From G963663775 sp963664255 (GTDB lineage: Bacteria > Bacillota > Clostridia > Oscillospirales > Butyricicoccaceae), in assembly GCA_963664255.1 (NCBI GenBank), contig OY760938.1, forward strand, positions 248,001 to 312,000: a stretch of 64,000 nt of DNA, given 5' to 3'. Below, in pieces: positions 52,159 to 59,898 of the stretch (the stretch's first letter is position 1; each line of letters begins with the position of its first letter). The notes below the pieces were generated by a model, which made no database searches, was not told the DNA's origin, and saw nothing but the letters and a program-made list of their open reading frames with translations. Both the position numbers and the translations under genes were made by a program.

Positions 52159-53217
52159 TTACACCAAGAGTTTTCGGCTCATCGCCTGTCTGTCCTGTGA
52201 ATACTGCAATGCAAATTCCTCTGTGATTTGCTTTTGTCTATACAAATCATACAAAGCATCGTCCATGGTTTGCATTCCAAATTTTTTCCCAGTCTGAATC
52301 ACCGTTGTAATTTGGAAGGTTTTGGACTCTCGAATATGGTTGCGAATCGCGCTGTTCATCAGCATCACTTCAATCGCAGCACACCGTCCGCCGCCTGTTT
52401 TTTTCGGTACCAACTGCTGTGAAATGACACCCTGCAACACATCCGCCAGCTGCAAGCGAATTTGCTGCTGCTGATAGGACGGAAACACATCTATAATGCG
52501 GTCAATGGTATTTGCCGCACCAATGGTATGCAGTGTTGAAAATACCAAATGCCCAGTTTCTGCCGCCGTCAGCGCAATAGATATTGTTTCCAAGTCACGC
52601 ATCTCGCCTACAAAAATCACATCAGGGTCTTCACGCAGTGCTGCGCGCAATCCAGACGCAAAATCATGTGAATCCGAGCCAATTTCCCGTTGATTGACAA
52701 TCGAGCGATTGTGCCGATGCAAATATTCCACGGGGTCTTCCAAGGTAATGATATGATACGGATAAGTAGTGTTGATGATGTTAATCAGGGAAGCCAGTGT
52801 TGTGGATTTCCCGCTTCCGGTGGGTCCTGTAACAATGACCAACCCTCTTTTTTTATTTGTCAGCTCCACAACGCTGTCTGGAAGCCCCAGCATCTGCGGC
52901 TCTGGAATGTTCAAATTTAAAATACGCACCGCAATCGCAACACTGCCCCGCTGCCGAAAAACATTGACACGAAACCGCCCTGCCCCACGAATGGAATAAG
53001 CCAAATCCACTTCCCCTTTTTCTTGAAACACCTCGGCTTGGTGTCGCTCTAATATGGATTCTGCCATACTGGCAATGTGCTCCGGCTTTAAGATTTCTTC
53101 GCCCATCCGCTTAATGCCGCCGTCAATTCTGCAGCACGGCGGCATACCTGCGCTGAAGTGCACATCCGATGCTTGATAAGAAATTGCATCGCAAAGCAGT
53201 TCAAAAAAACTCTTCAT
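52159..53217 (-). CDS. pilT: Pilus retraction ATPase PilT
   Basis: 352 aa from the ATG at 53217 (GGGAG upstream); a TTG overlapping the pilB stop is possible. N-terminal PAS-like domain with QASDVHFSAGMPPCCRIDG, then the hexameric ATPase: Walker A GPTGSGKST, Asp box ITLEDPVEYLH, Walker B DPDVIFVGEMRD, His box GHLVFSTLHT and the retraction motif around AIEVMLMNSAIRNHIRE (the PilT AIRNLIRE-type signature). It lacks the zinc Cys4 of PilB. It gives retractable pili, hence probably twitching or DNA uptake. Confidence 0.96.
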   Translation of the reverse strand: MKSFFELLCDAISYQASDVHFSAGMPPCCRIDGGIKRMGEEILKPEHIASMAESILERHQAEVFQEKGEVDLAYSIRGAGRFRVNVFRQRGSVAIAVRILNLNIPEPQMLGLPDSVVELTNKKRGLVIVTGPTGSGKSTTLASLINIINTTYPYHIITLEDPVEYLHRHNRSIVNQREIGSDSHDFASGLRAALREDPDVIFVGEMRDLETISIALTAAETGHLVFSTLHTIGAANTIDRIIDVFPSYQQQQIRLQLADVLQGVISQQLVPKKTGGGRCAAIEVMLMNSAIRNHIRESKTFQITTVIQTGKKFGMQTMDDALYDLYRQKQITEEFALQYSQDRQAMSRKLLV

Positions 53218-53237
53218 GAAATCGGTTCTCCCATCCC

Positions 53238-54959
53238 TCAAAAATCCCCTGTTTGTTGCTCTTCTAACGATATTTTCATCATTTCTTCAAATGTTGTGAC
53301 GCCTTCGAGCACATATTCCGCAACGCTTCTGTGCAGAGAATGCATCCCATTGGATATGGCAATCTGCTTGATTTCTTCGGTAGAACCATGATTACTGATG
53401 GCTTGCTTCAGTGCCGGTGTCATTTCCATGATTTCATAAATGCCCGTTCGCCCATAATAGCCGGTTTCACCGCACAGCGGACATCCAACCGCATCGAAAA
53501 CCGGTACATCATATTCATCCGGAATCCCGATGCGCTGTTTCTCCGCAGAGGTGGCTTTTCTGGGGCTGCGGCACGCCGTGCAAAGCTTTCGCACCAGACG
53601 CTGGGCTATGACCCCCACCACGGCATCTGCAATAAAATAGGATTCAATCCCCATATCTAGCAAACGTGAAATTGTGGCGGCTGCGCTGTTGGTATGCAGT
53701 GTACTCACGACCAGATGCCCTGTAATGGATGCCTGCACTGCAATAGTTGCCGTTTCGCGGTCGCGAATCTCACCCACCATAATAATATCCGGGTCCTGTC
53801 TGAGAATCGAGCGCAGTGCTGTGGCAAATGTCAACTCTGCTTTTGGGTTCACCTGCACTTGATTGACACCGGAAATGGTTGCCTCCACAGGGTCTTCTAC
53901 CGTAATGATGTTCACTCCCTCGGTGTTCAGCGCATTGAGTGCCGTATAAAGGGTTGTAGATTTACCACTTCCCGTCGGTCCGGTGACCAAAATAATGCCA
54001 TGCGGATTTTGCAGAATCCGTTCAAACCGCTTAATTTCCCAATCGCGCATCCCCAACTCGCTTTTACCGCGTGTCAATCCATTGGAATATGTCAAACGCA
54101 TAACGGTTTTTTCACCGAACGCCGTGGGGAGCATCGATACACGAATATCACAATCATGCAAGTCCACCGTGACACTCAACCGACCATCCTGCGGCTTTCT
54201 TTTTTCCGAAATATCCATGCCGCTCATAATTTTAATACGTGTGACAATAGCAGGAAGCAACGAAATATCATACAGCATTCGCTCTGCCAGCACACCATCA
54301 ATGCGGTAGCGAATACGCACCTGTTTCTCAAGCGCATCAATATGAATATCACTGGCTCTCTGGCGCACCGCCTGCTCAATAATGGTTTTTACCAGCTGTA
54401 CGATGGGCGCCGAATGCAGGCTCTGTTCTTCCTCTGCCGCAGCCTCATCCAACAAGCTGTTTTGTATTTCCCGTTCTCTTTGATATTTTTCCACGGCCGA
54501 CATCGCTTCGTCCTTGCCAAAATATCGGTCAAGCACCAAATTAATTTCGCCGCTTGCAGCGATGCGAGGTTCCACGCGCAAATTGGTGATGATGGAAATA
54601 TCCTCCTGCGCCACCATATCCAGCGGGTCTGCCATTGCCAGAATTAAGAGATTGGGGTCATGCTCATCCAATGCCAGCGGCAGCACCTTGTGCTTGCGCA
54701 ACAAAGAACCATTGACCAAATTCATCACTTCTGGCGGAATTTTGTAGCCACGCAAATCCACCATTTCGATGCCCAATTTCAAATGCAATGCGCGGGCAAT
54801 TTCATATTCGGTGATATAGCCGGCTTCCACCATAATGTCACCGATACGTTTTTTTGTTTTTTGCTGAATAGCCAGTGCCTCATTCAACTGATTTTCTTGG
54901 ATAACCCCTTGAGAAATCAACAAATCCCCTAGTCGCAGTTTCTTTTTTTCTAGCTTCAC
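53238..54959 (-). CDS. pilB: Pilus extension ATPase PilB
   Basis: About 573 aa. N-terminal MshEN/GspE-N domain (KLRLGDLLISQGVIQENQLNEAL, GYITEYEIARALHLKLG), then the ATPase core: Walker A GPTGSGKSTTLYTAL, Asp box ITVEDPVE, Walker B DPDIIMVGEIRD, His box GHLVVSTLHTN and the zinc-binding Cys4 (CTACRS, CPLCGETGYYGR). MshEN domains in other bacteria bind cyclic di-GMP, which would fit the HD-GYP gene in this window. I start at the GTG at 54959 behind AAGGGG; an upstream ATG has no ribosome site. First gene of the pilus operon. Confidence 0.96.
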   Translation of the reverse strand: MKLEKKKLRLGDLLISQGVIQENQLNEALAIQQKTKKRIGDIMVEAGYITEYEIARALHLKLGIEMVDLRGYKIPPEVMNLVNGSLLRKHKVLPLALDEHDPNLLILAMADPLDMVAQEDISIITNLRVEPRIAASGEINLVLDRYFGKDEAMSAVEKYQREREIQNSLLDEAAAEEEQSLHSAPIVQLVKTIIEQAVRQRASDIHIDALEKQVRIRYRIDGVLAERMLYDISLLPAIVTRIKIMSGMDISEKRKPQDGRLSVTVDLHDCDIRVSMLPTAFGEKTVMRLTYSNGLTRGKSELGMRDWEIKRFERILQNPHGIILVTGPTGSGKSTTLYTALNALNTEGVNIITVEDPVEATISGVNQVQVNPKAELTFATALRSILRQDPDIIMVGEIRDRETATIAVQASITGHLVVSTLHTNSAAATISRLLDMGIESYFIADAVVGVIAQRLVRKLCTACRSPRKATSAEKQRIGIPDEYDVPVFDAVGCPLCGETGYYGRTGIYEIMEMTPALKQAISNHGSTEEIKQIAISNGMHSLHRSVAEYVLEGVTTFEEMMKISLEEQQTGDF

Positions 54960-55043
54960 CGTCAACTCACCCCTTATTCTGAAAAAACGCAACGCCTCTC
55001 CATTACCCATTTGATTGTGCTGAACATATTTTGTACAAAAATT

Positions 55044-55071
55044 GGTATATAATTTGAGTATATCATGTCAA
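55044..55071 (-). promoter_or_regulatory. Promoter of the type IV pilus operon
   Basis: Minus strand: perfect -35 TTGACA, 16 bases, TATACC, about 85 bases before pilB. It is the only good promoter seen in front of this long operon. Confidence 0.7.
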
Positions 55072-55232
55072 ACAATGAAAATCAAGACAATTTACCGCAA
55101 CATAACACAATTCATAGTCCCATTTTACATACCCTGTCGTTGCAGTATCCTATTAGCATTTCAGAGTAAAGGCGATTTATGGAGAAAAAGTCATTTTCTG
55201 CACACAAACCGCCTTTTCAGCATTCTATTTTA

Positions 55233-55263
55233 AAAAAACCATTCCAAAAACTCGTTTTTCCAA
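55233..55263 (-). terminator. Possible terminator after the RseC-like gene
   Basis: Minus-strand CATT-GG-AAAAAC/GTTTTT-GG-AATG with a central GG/GG internal loop, followed by GGTTTTTTT. A weak but correctly placed hairpin. Confidence 0.45.
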
Positions 55264-55276
55264 TGTTTCAACGCGC

Positions 55277-55693
55277 TTATTCAAAGCGTTTTGTAATGAC
55301 AAACGCAATGGACTGTTCCCGATGGATTTTGTGATTGTATGCAATCGATAACAGCACACCCATGACAAATCCACCGCCGCCGCACAAAATACTCATATTT
55401 TCCGTAAATCCATACTGCTTCGCAATTCCATATGCCAAAAACAGCAATACAAACGGTACAATATAGACAATCAGTGCCGCCCGAAACACTTTTTTGGTTT
55501 CTCCTTCGATTTGCACACGGTCGCCTACCTTTGCATCAATTAGATTGTGTGCCTGTGCCGTGATGCGCCCCGAAACCTCCAAGCAACCACCACCGCATTT
55601 TGAGCAATCATGCCCGCAAGCACTTTGGCGAACCACTTCAATTTCCGCGATGTTCCGCGGCAATATTTTTGTTACAATCCCCGTTTGTTGCAT
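55277..55693 (-). CDS. SoxR-reducing system RseC-family protein
   Basis: 138 aa. A short cytoplasmic beta domain begins MQQTGIVTKILPRNIAEIEV and carries the Cys cluster CGHDCSKCGGGC, as in RseC/MucC family proteins. GDRVQIEG follows, then two membrane segments (AALIVYIVPFVLLFLAYGIA and ILCGGGGFVMGVLLSIAY) and a basic tail. Family members help electron-transfer (Rnf/Rsx) complexes or redox control at the membrane. It stands alone between the pilus promoter and a MITE-like element. Exact role here is unknown. Confidence 0.88.
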   Translation of the reverse strand: MQQTGIVTKILPRNIAEIEVVRQSACGHDCSKCGGGCLEVSGRITAQAHNLIDAKVGDRVQIEGETKKVFRAALIVYIVPFVLLFLAYGIAKQYGFTENMSILCGGGGFVMGVLLSIAYNHKIHREQSIAFVITKRFE

Positions 55694-55731
55694 TGTAAAG
55701 TCACCCTTTCGATTTTAGAACCTGTATTTTG

Positions 55732-55907
55732 CTAGGGCAACACCGCACAATTCACACAAAATTGTTTAATGCATCGCTTACTGGTAGAAATTCCGTCATA
55801 TTTTACAAAAAGCCTCGCTAATACAGAGTTACCTGCGTTTTTTGTTTCATCTGCCGGAATTTCTACTGACGTAAACAATACATCAGAATTGTGCGGTATC
55901 GCCCTAG
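55732..55907. mobile_element. 176-bp MITE-like element with 22-bp terminal inverted repeats
   Basis: The ends CTAGGGCAACACCGCACAATTC (left) and the complement of CTAGGGCGATACCGCACAATTC (right) match at 20 of 22 bases. An inner perfect 12-bp inverted pair GTAGAAATTCCG lies at 55784-55795 and 55855-55866. It has no gene of its own; open frames in it are chance. The right end supplies the TAG stop of the FAD-dehydrogenase gene. As RNA it would fold into one long hairpin and could serve as a terminator. Confidence 0.78.
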
Positions 55908-57490
55908 TGTATCGGCGCAAACCTACTTATAATTTGCTCTGCTACACGTACACCATCTACCGCTGCTGACATAATACCGCCTGCATATCCTGCACCCTCG
56001 CCGCAGGGATATAAGCCATCGATAGTTTCACTGCACAAATTTTCATGCCGTAAGATTCGTATAGGAGAAGATGTTCTGGTTTCCGGTGCTGTCAGCAGCG
56101 CCTCAGCATCGTCAAATCCACGCATTTTTCTGCCAAACACCTGCAGTCCTTTTCGCATCGCTTCCGTGACATATGGCGGCAAACAGGCATCTATCTGCCC
56201 TGGCATTACCCCCTGCGGATAAGTGGGCTGCACTTTTCCAAGCGCTTTCGTTGGACGCGCATTCAAAAAGTCGCCTACCAACTGGCAGGGTGCTGCATAG
56301 GTTTTGGTTTGACTCCATGCCAATCGCTCTATCGACCGCTGAAATACAATCCCGCCCAAAGCATCCTCTGTCGCAAAATCCGAAGGGTCTACGGAAACAA
56401 CAATCGCCGCATTTGCATTTTTCCCGTTTCTGGCATGATAACTCATTCCATTTGTGACAATGCTTTCCGCTTCGCTTTGCGCTGCAACCACGTGCCCACC
56501 GGGGCACATACAAAACGAATAGCACGCACGCGTTTCTGTTCGATGCGACAGCGTATATTCTGCTGGTGGCAACGCAGGATGCCCCGCATATTTGCCATAG
56601 AGCATCCGGTCGACATCCTCCTGCAAATGTTCAATCCGCGCCCCCACAGAAAATGCCTTTGGTGCAATGGCAATCCCGCGTTTTTGGAGCATTTGAAAGG
56701 TATCTCTTGCGCTATGTCCAATCGCCAAAATCACCTGTTCGCAAGCAATCGTTTGCCCATCCGCAACCACGCCGCAAAGCATCCCATCACGCACGCAAAA
56801 ATCTGTTGCCTGCGTATTAAACTGTACCGTTCCACCCTGCGCAAGAATCTCTTGCCGCATTGCGACCACCACTTTTTTCAGCAAATCAGTGCCTATGTGC
56901 GGCTTTGCCTGCTGTAAAATCATTTCAGGCGCACCGTGCTGCACCAACGTCTGCAAAACCCGTTCACATCTGGGGTCATGAATGCGCGTGGTCAATTTAC
57001 CGTCTGAATACGTTCCAGCGCCGCCCTCACCAAATTGCACATTCGACTGCTCGCGAAAGATACCGTCTTTGAAGAACGCATCCACCGAAATATCGCGCTG
57101 CTCGATTGCTTCTCCACGTTCCAACAGAATCGGGGCATAGCCACGCGTTGCCAACAGATACGCCGCAAAAATACCAGCCGGACCTGCGCCAATAATCACC
57201 GGACGGTGCAGCAGCTTTTGCGTGCCGGATGGTGCAACTGTGAGATGCATTTCCCGCACCCGCACATTGTCGCGATGCAGTGTTTCTGCAAACGCAGCTT
57301 CATTGGGTATGCCGTCCACACAGACGGAATATATCTTATCGATTCTCCCGTGGCGTGCATCAATCGACTGTCGATAGATTGCCGCAGTGCAGTCTTCTGC
57401 CGTTATCCCGCATTGTGCTTTCGCTTCTGCGATTGCCTGCTCTTCCGGCACATCAAACGGCAGACGAATGCCAGATATCATCAAACTCAC
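55904..57490 (-). CDS. NAD(P)/FAD-dependent dehydrogenase (YtfP/HI0933-related large form)
   Basis: 528 aa. An N-terminal alpha/beta domain of about 90 residues (QCGITAEDCTAAIYRQSIDARH) is followed by the FAD Rossmann motif VIIGAGPAGIFAAYLLATRG and the conserved VQFGEGGAGTYSDGKLTTR. VILAIGHSARDTF, SVGARIEHLQEDVDR and the C-terminal GLYPCGEGAGYAGGIMSAAVDG complete the family pattern. Members are uncharacterised FAD oxidoreductases often annotated as dehydrogenases. GTG start overlaps the cdaR stop by four bases. The stop codon lies within a MITE end, so the natural C terminus may have been changed by a few residues. Confidence 0.92.
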   Translation of the reverse strand: MSLMISGIRLPFDVPEEQAIAEAKAQCGITAEDCTAAIYRQSIDARHGRIDKIYSVCVDGIPNEAAFAETLHRDNVRVREMHLTVAPSGTQKLLHRPVIIGAGPAGIFAAYLLATRGYAPILLERGEAIEQRDISVDAFFKDGIFREQSNVQFGEGGAGTYSDGKLTTRIHDPRCERVLQTLVQHGAPEMILQQAKPHIGTDLLKKVVVAMRQEILAQGGTVQFNTQATDFCVRDGMLCGVVADGQTIACEQVILAIGHSARDTFQMLQKRGIAIAPKAFSVGARIEHLQEDVDRMLYGKYAGHPALPPAEYTLSHRTETRACYSFCMCPGGHVVAAQSEAESIVTNGMSYHARNGKNANAAIVVSVDPSDFATEDALGGIVFQRSIERLAWSQTKTYAAPCQLVGDFLNARPTKALGKVQPTYPQGVMPGQIDACLPPYVTEAMRKGLQVFGRKMRGFDDAEALLTAPETRTSSPIRILRHENLCSETIDGLYPCGEGAGYAGGIMSAAVDGVRVAEQIISRFAPIH

Positions 57491-58854
57491 TGCGCCGCCT
57501 CCGTTTCTGGCTGCTGATTTGCAGTATTTCCACTCGAATTGTCCGAATCTTGCTCCTGTGAGGTGTTTCCGCCATTTTGCCCCGTGCTGCCGGTATCAAT
57601 CGGCGTCACCCCATCTGATATGATGACTTTTGCAAGCTCTGTATGCTCTACAATCGTCACTTCTGACGTTTTAACCGATACCGATAACGCAACATCATGT
57701 GTCCCGACACCCAACACTGAAGAATCCAGCTGCGCACTGACAAGGATGTCATCCACTGACAGCGCATTCAAGCTGCTGGTTTTGCCGCGCAAGGTAACCT
57801 GCACACTCTGTGTGCCTAGTGCAATATCCGGCTTTGTTTCATTTGCATTGATGTCCACCAAGGTGATATTGCTGATATTCACCGTTCTGGTCGCAATTCC
57901 ATCAATTTGCAAGGTGATTTTCGCTTGACTAGGCTGCCCGCTTATCAAATTCACACCACTCGGCAGCAAAATCGGCTTTGTAAGCTGTGCGCCTGTCTGT
58001 TCACTGCCCAAATCCAACGCTCCCACCGCGATGCTCTGCAAATTATCTATGACACTTTTTTTGCCATACACCTGCACGCTGACTGGGTCGATGGTCACCG
58101 TTGCCATATCTTCCGTGATTTCGGCACTTGGCTTCAACGTGACCTTCAGTGGAACGGTCGCAATCTTATAAACATCCACATTCACCTGCACGGATGCTTC
58201 TTCCAGCTCTAAGTACGAGGTGTCCACCGGCTCACCCTCTGCATCTTGCAATTCAAAGCTGCACGCTTCTGAAACGTCTGTGGTTGCACCATTCATCGGC
58301 ACCAACACATATGCATTCACAATGGTTTCCAGCACACTTTCTGGTCCGGAAACCTCTAACGTGTCTTTTGAAACGCTGGGCGCCGCATATAAATAGCCCT
58401 CTGGCGCACTTTCTCCGCAAACAGCCTGTACACTCACCTGCTTGGATGTCATCAAATCGGTGGTCAGTGTAACATTGGTTGGCTGGGCAGATTTCAGCTG
58501 CAAACTCGGACTGGTTGCAGGCAAGGAAACCTGATACGGAACATTGCTATATGTTTTCGCCTCGGTTAAATCCGACACATCTACCGTAACGGTAAAATCG
58601 TCTGCCGTCAGTTTAATAATGTTGGGATTCGTGCCCGTGACAGTCAGCACCACCTTGCTGTCCTGCCCGGCAATGACCGCCATCGAATGTTCTTGCAATA
58701 ATTGCTGTTCACCTACAAGTGTAATCGGAATGGTATATCGTACGGTACGTTCCAAGCTGTCTTCTTCATTCACAACAAAGCCCCACAGCGCAATCGCAAT
58801 CATCACAGAAAGCATTTTGGACCAAATATCATGTCGTTGAAAAAAATTTTTCAC
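57487..58854 (-). CDS. cdaR: CdaR, YbbR-domain regulator of the diadenylate cyclase
   Basis: About 455 aa from a GTG that overlaps the cdaA stop (GTGA) and follows GGGAAG. One N-terminal membrane segment (MLSVMIAIALWGFVVNEED), then four extracellular YbbR-like repeats with the pattern PVSVQVYGKKSVIDNLQSI and PESVLETIVNAYVLVPM. The C terminus is Ser/Asn/Gln-rich and disordered. CdaR binds CdaA at the membrane and tunes cyclic di-AMP output. Many Firmicutes have glmM after cdaR; here an FAD dehydrogenase follows instead. Confidence 0.94.
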   Translation of the reverse strand: MKNFFQRHDIWSKMLSVMIAIALWGFVVNEEDSLERTVRYTIPITLVGEQQLLQEHSMAVIAGQDSKVVLTVTGTNPNIIKLTADDFTVTVDVSDLTEAKTYSNVPYQVSLPATSPSLQLKSAQPTNVTLTTDLMTSKQVSVQAVCGESAPEGYLYAAPSVSKDTLEVSGPESVLETIVNAYVLVPMNGATTDVSEACSFELQDAEGEPVDTSYLELEEASVQVNVDVYKIATVPLKVTLKPSAEITEDMATVTIDPVSVQVYGKKSVIDNLQSIAVGALDLGSEQTGAQLTKPILLPSGVNLISGQPSQAKITLQIDGIATRTVNISNITLVDINANETKPDIALGTQSVQVTLRGKTSSLNALSVDDILVSAQLDSSVLGVGTHDVALSVSVKTSEVTIVEHTELAKVIISDGVTPIDTGSTGQNGGNTSQEQDSDNSSGNTANQQPETEAAQ

Positions 58855-59708
58855 TTCGACTTCCCTGCCTTCCGTTTCCATTTTTTCAATGCGTGCACGT
58901 GCTTTTCTTCCTTGTCTTCTGCACGCATCAATTCAGCACGGAGCACTTTTTCCAAGGTTTCCGGTGTGAGCGGACGCTTGAGCATGCCCCCGATTGCAAC
59001 TGAAATCGCACCGGTTTCCTCCGATACCACGACCAAAACGCTGTCAGATGTTTCACTCATACCCACAGCAGCGCGATGGCGGGTTCCCAAATCCTTGCTC
59101 AGCGAATAATTGCCGGACAGCGGCAATACACATCCCGCCGCTACAATGCGCCCATTGCGCATCACCATCGCGCCGTCATGCAGCGGTGACTTTGGATAAA
59201 AAATATTGCGCACCAGCTCAGAGCTTGTTTCCGCATTTACATACGTTCCATTTTTTACGATTTCATTCAATTTTTCTTCACGTTCAAACACAATCAGCGC
59301 ACCAATTTTATCCCGCGCCATGCTCTCGCAAGCAGTGCGCACCTGGATAATGGCAGCTTCTGCAGAGGAAATCTCATCATCTTTGTTCTGCAAAAATCCA
59401 GATACCATCTTTCCTTTGCCGATTTGCTCCAGCATACGGCGCAATTCTGGTTGAAAAATAATCACAAGAGCGGTCACGCCAATGGTCAAGGTACTGTTCA
59501 AAACATAGCTAACCGTATTTAAATGGGTTAATTTTGCAACCTGCATGATGAAAATAATGACAACAATGCCCTTCACCAAACGTTCCGCGCTCGTATCTCG
59601 CAGCAAATCCATCACTTTATAAATCAGATAACTCATGATTAAAATATCAATCAAATCTGATAGTGCAATCCAGTGTACATATTGTAATAAAGAATTCAAT
59701 AATTCCAT
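58851..59708 (-). CDS. cdaA: Diadenylate cyclase CdaA
   Basis: 285 aa from the ATG at 59708 (AGGAAG six bases upstream). Three membrane segments, a short coiled coil, and the DAC domain with the catalytic motifs PLHDGAMVM (DGA) and GTRHRAAVGMSE (RHR), plus LPLSGNYSLSKDLGTRH. It makes cyclic di-AMP from two ATP and controls potassium and osmotic balance and cell-wall homeostasis. First gene of the cdaA-cdaR-FAD-dehydrogenase operon. Confidence 0.97.
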   Translation of the reverse strand: MELLNSLLQYVHWIALSDLIDILIMSYLIYKVMDLLRDTSAERLVKGIVVIIFIMQVAKLTHLNTVSYVLNSTLTIGVTALVIIFQPELRRMLEQIGKGKMVSGFLQNKDDEISSAEAAIIQVRTACESMARDKIGALIVFEREEKLNEIVKNGTYVNAETSSELVRNIFYPKSPLHDGAMVMRNGRIVAAGCVLPLSGNYSLSKDLGTRHRAAVGMSETSDSVLVVVSEETGAISVAIGGMLKRPLTPETLEKVLRAELMRAEDKEEKHVHALKKWKRKAGKSK

Positions 59709-59773
59709 GAACATCTTCCTATTCAACTTCAACAATTTTAGCAGCATAAATTCTGCTATATTTTTTCTATTGT

Positions 59774-59802
59774 ATTATAACATAAATTTGAAGGCATTGG
59801 AA
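59774..59802 (-). promoter_or_regulatory. Promoter of the cdaA operon
   Basis: Minus strand: TTCCAA, 17 bases, TATAAT with a TG one base in front (extended -10), about 65 bases before cdaA. Confidence 0.65.
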
Positions 59803-59843
59803 TAGCGTCCTTTGAAAAGAACCATCCTTTTTTATACAAACCG

Positions 59844-59884
59844 AAAAAAGAGAGCAAATCTCCGCGATTTGCCCCCTCTTTTTT
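59844..59884 (-). terminator. Terminator after the hybrid histidine kinase
   Basis: Minus-strand AAAAAAGAGGG-GCAAATC/GATTTGC-TCTCTTTTTT stem with a five-base loop, 15 bases after the stop. Confidence 0.88.
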
Positions 59885-59898
59885 GTAGTTCTCTTTGG

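Noticed and set aside
55042..55233. A 63-codon plus-strand frame in front of pilB
   Set aside because: No ribosome site, no family, overlaps the pilus promoter and a likely terminator.
55769..55969. Short open frames on both strands inside the MITE-like element
   Set aside because: They mirror each other because the element is an inverted repeat; no ribosome site and no protein family.
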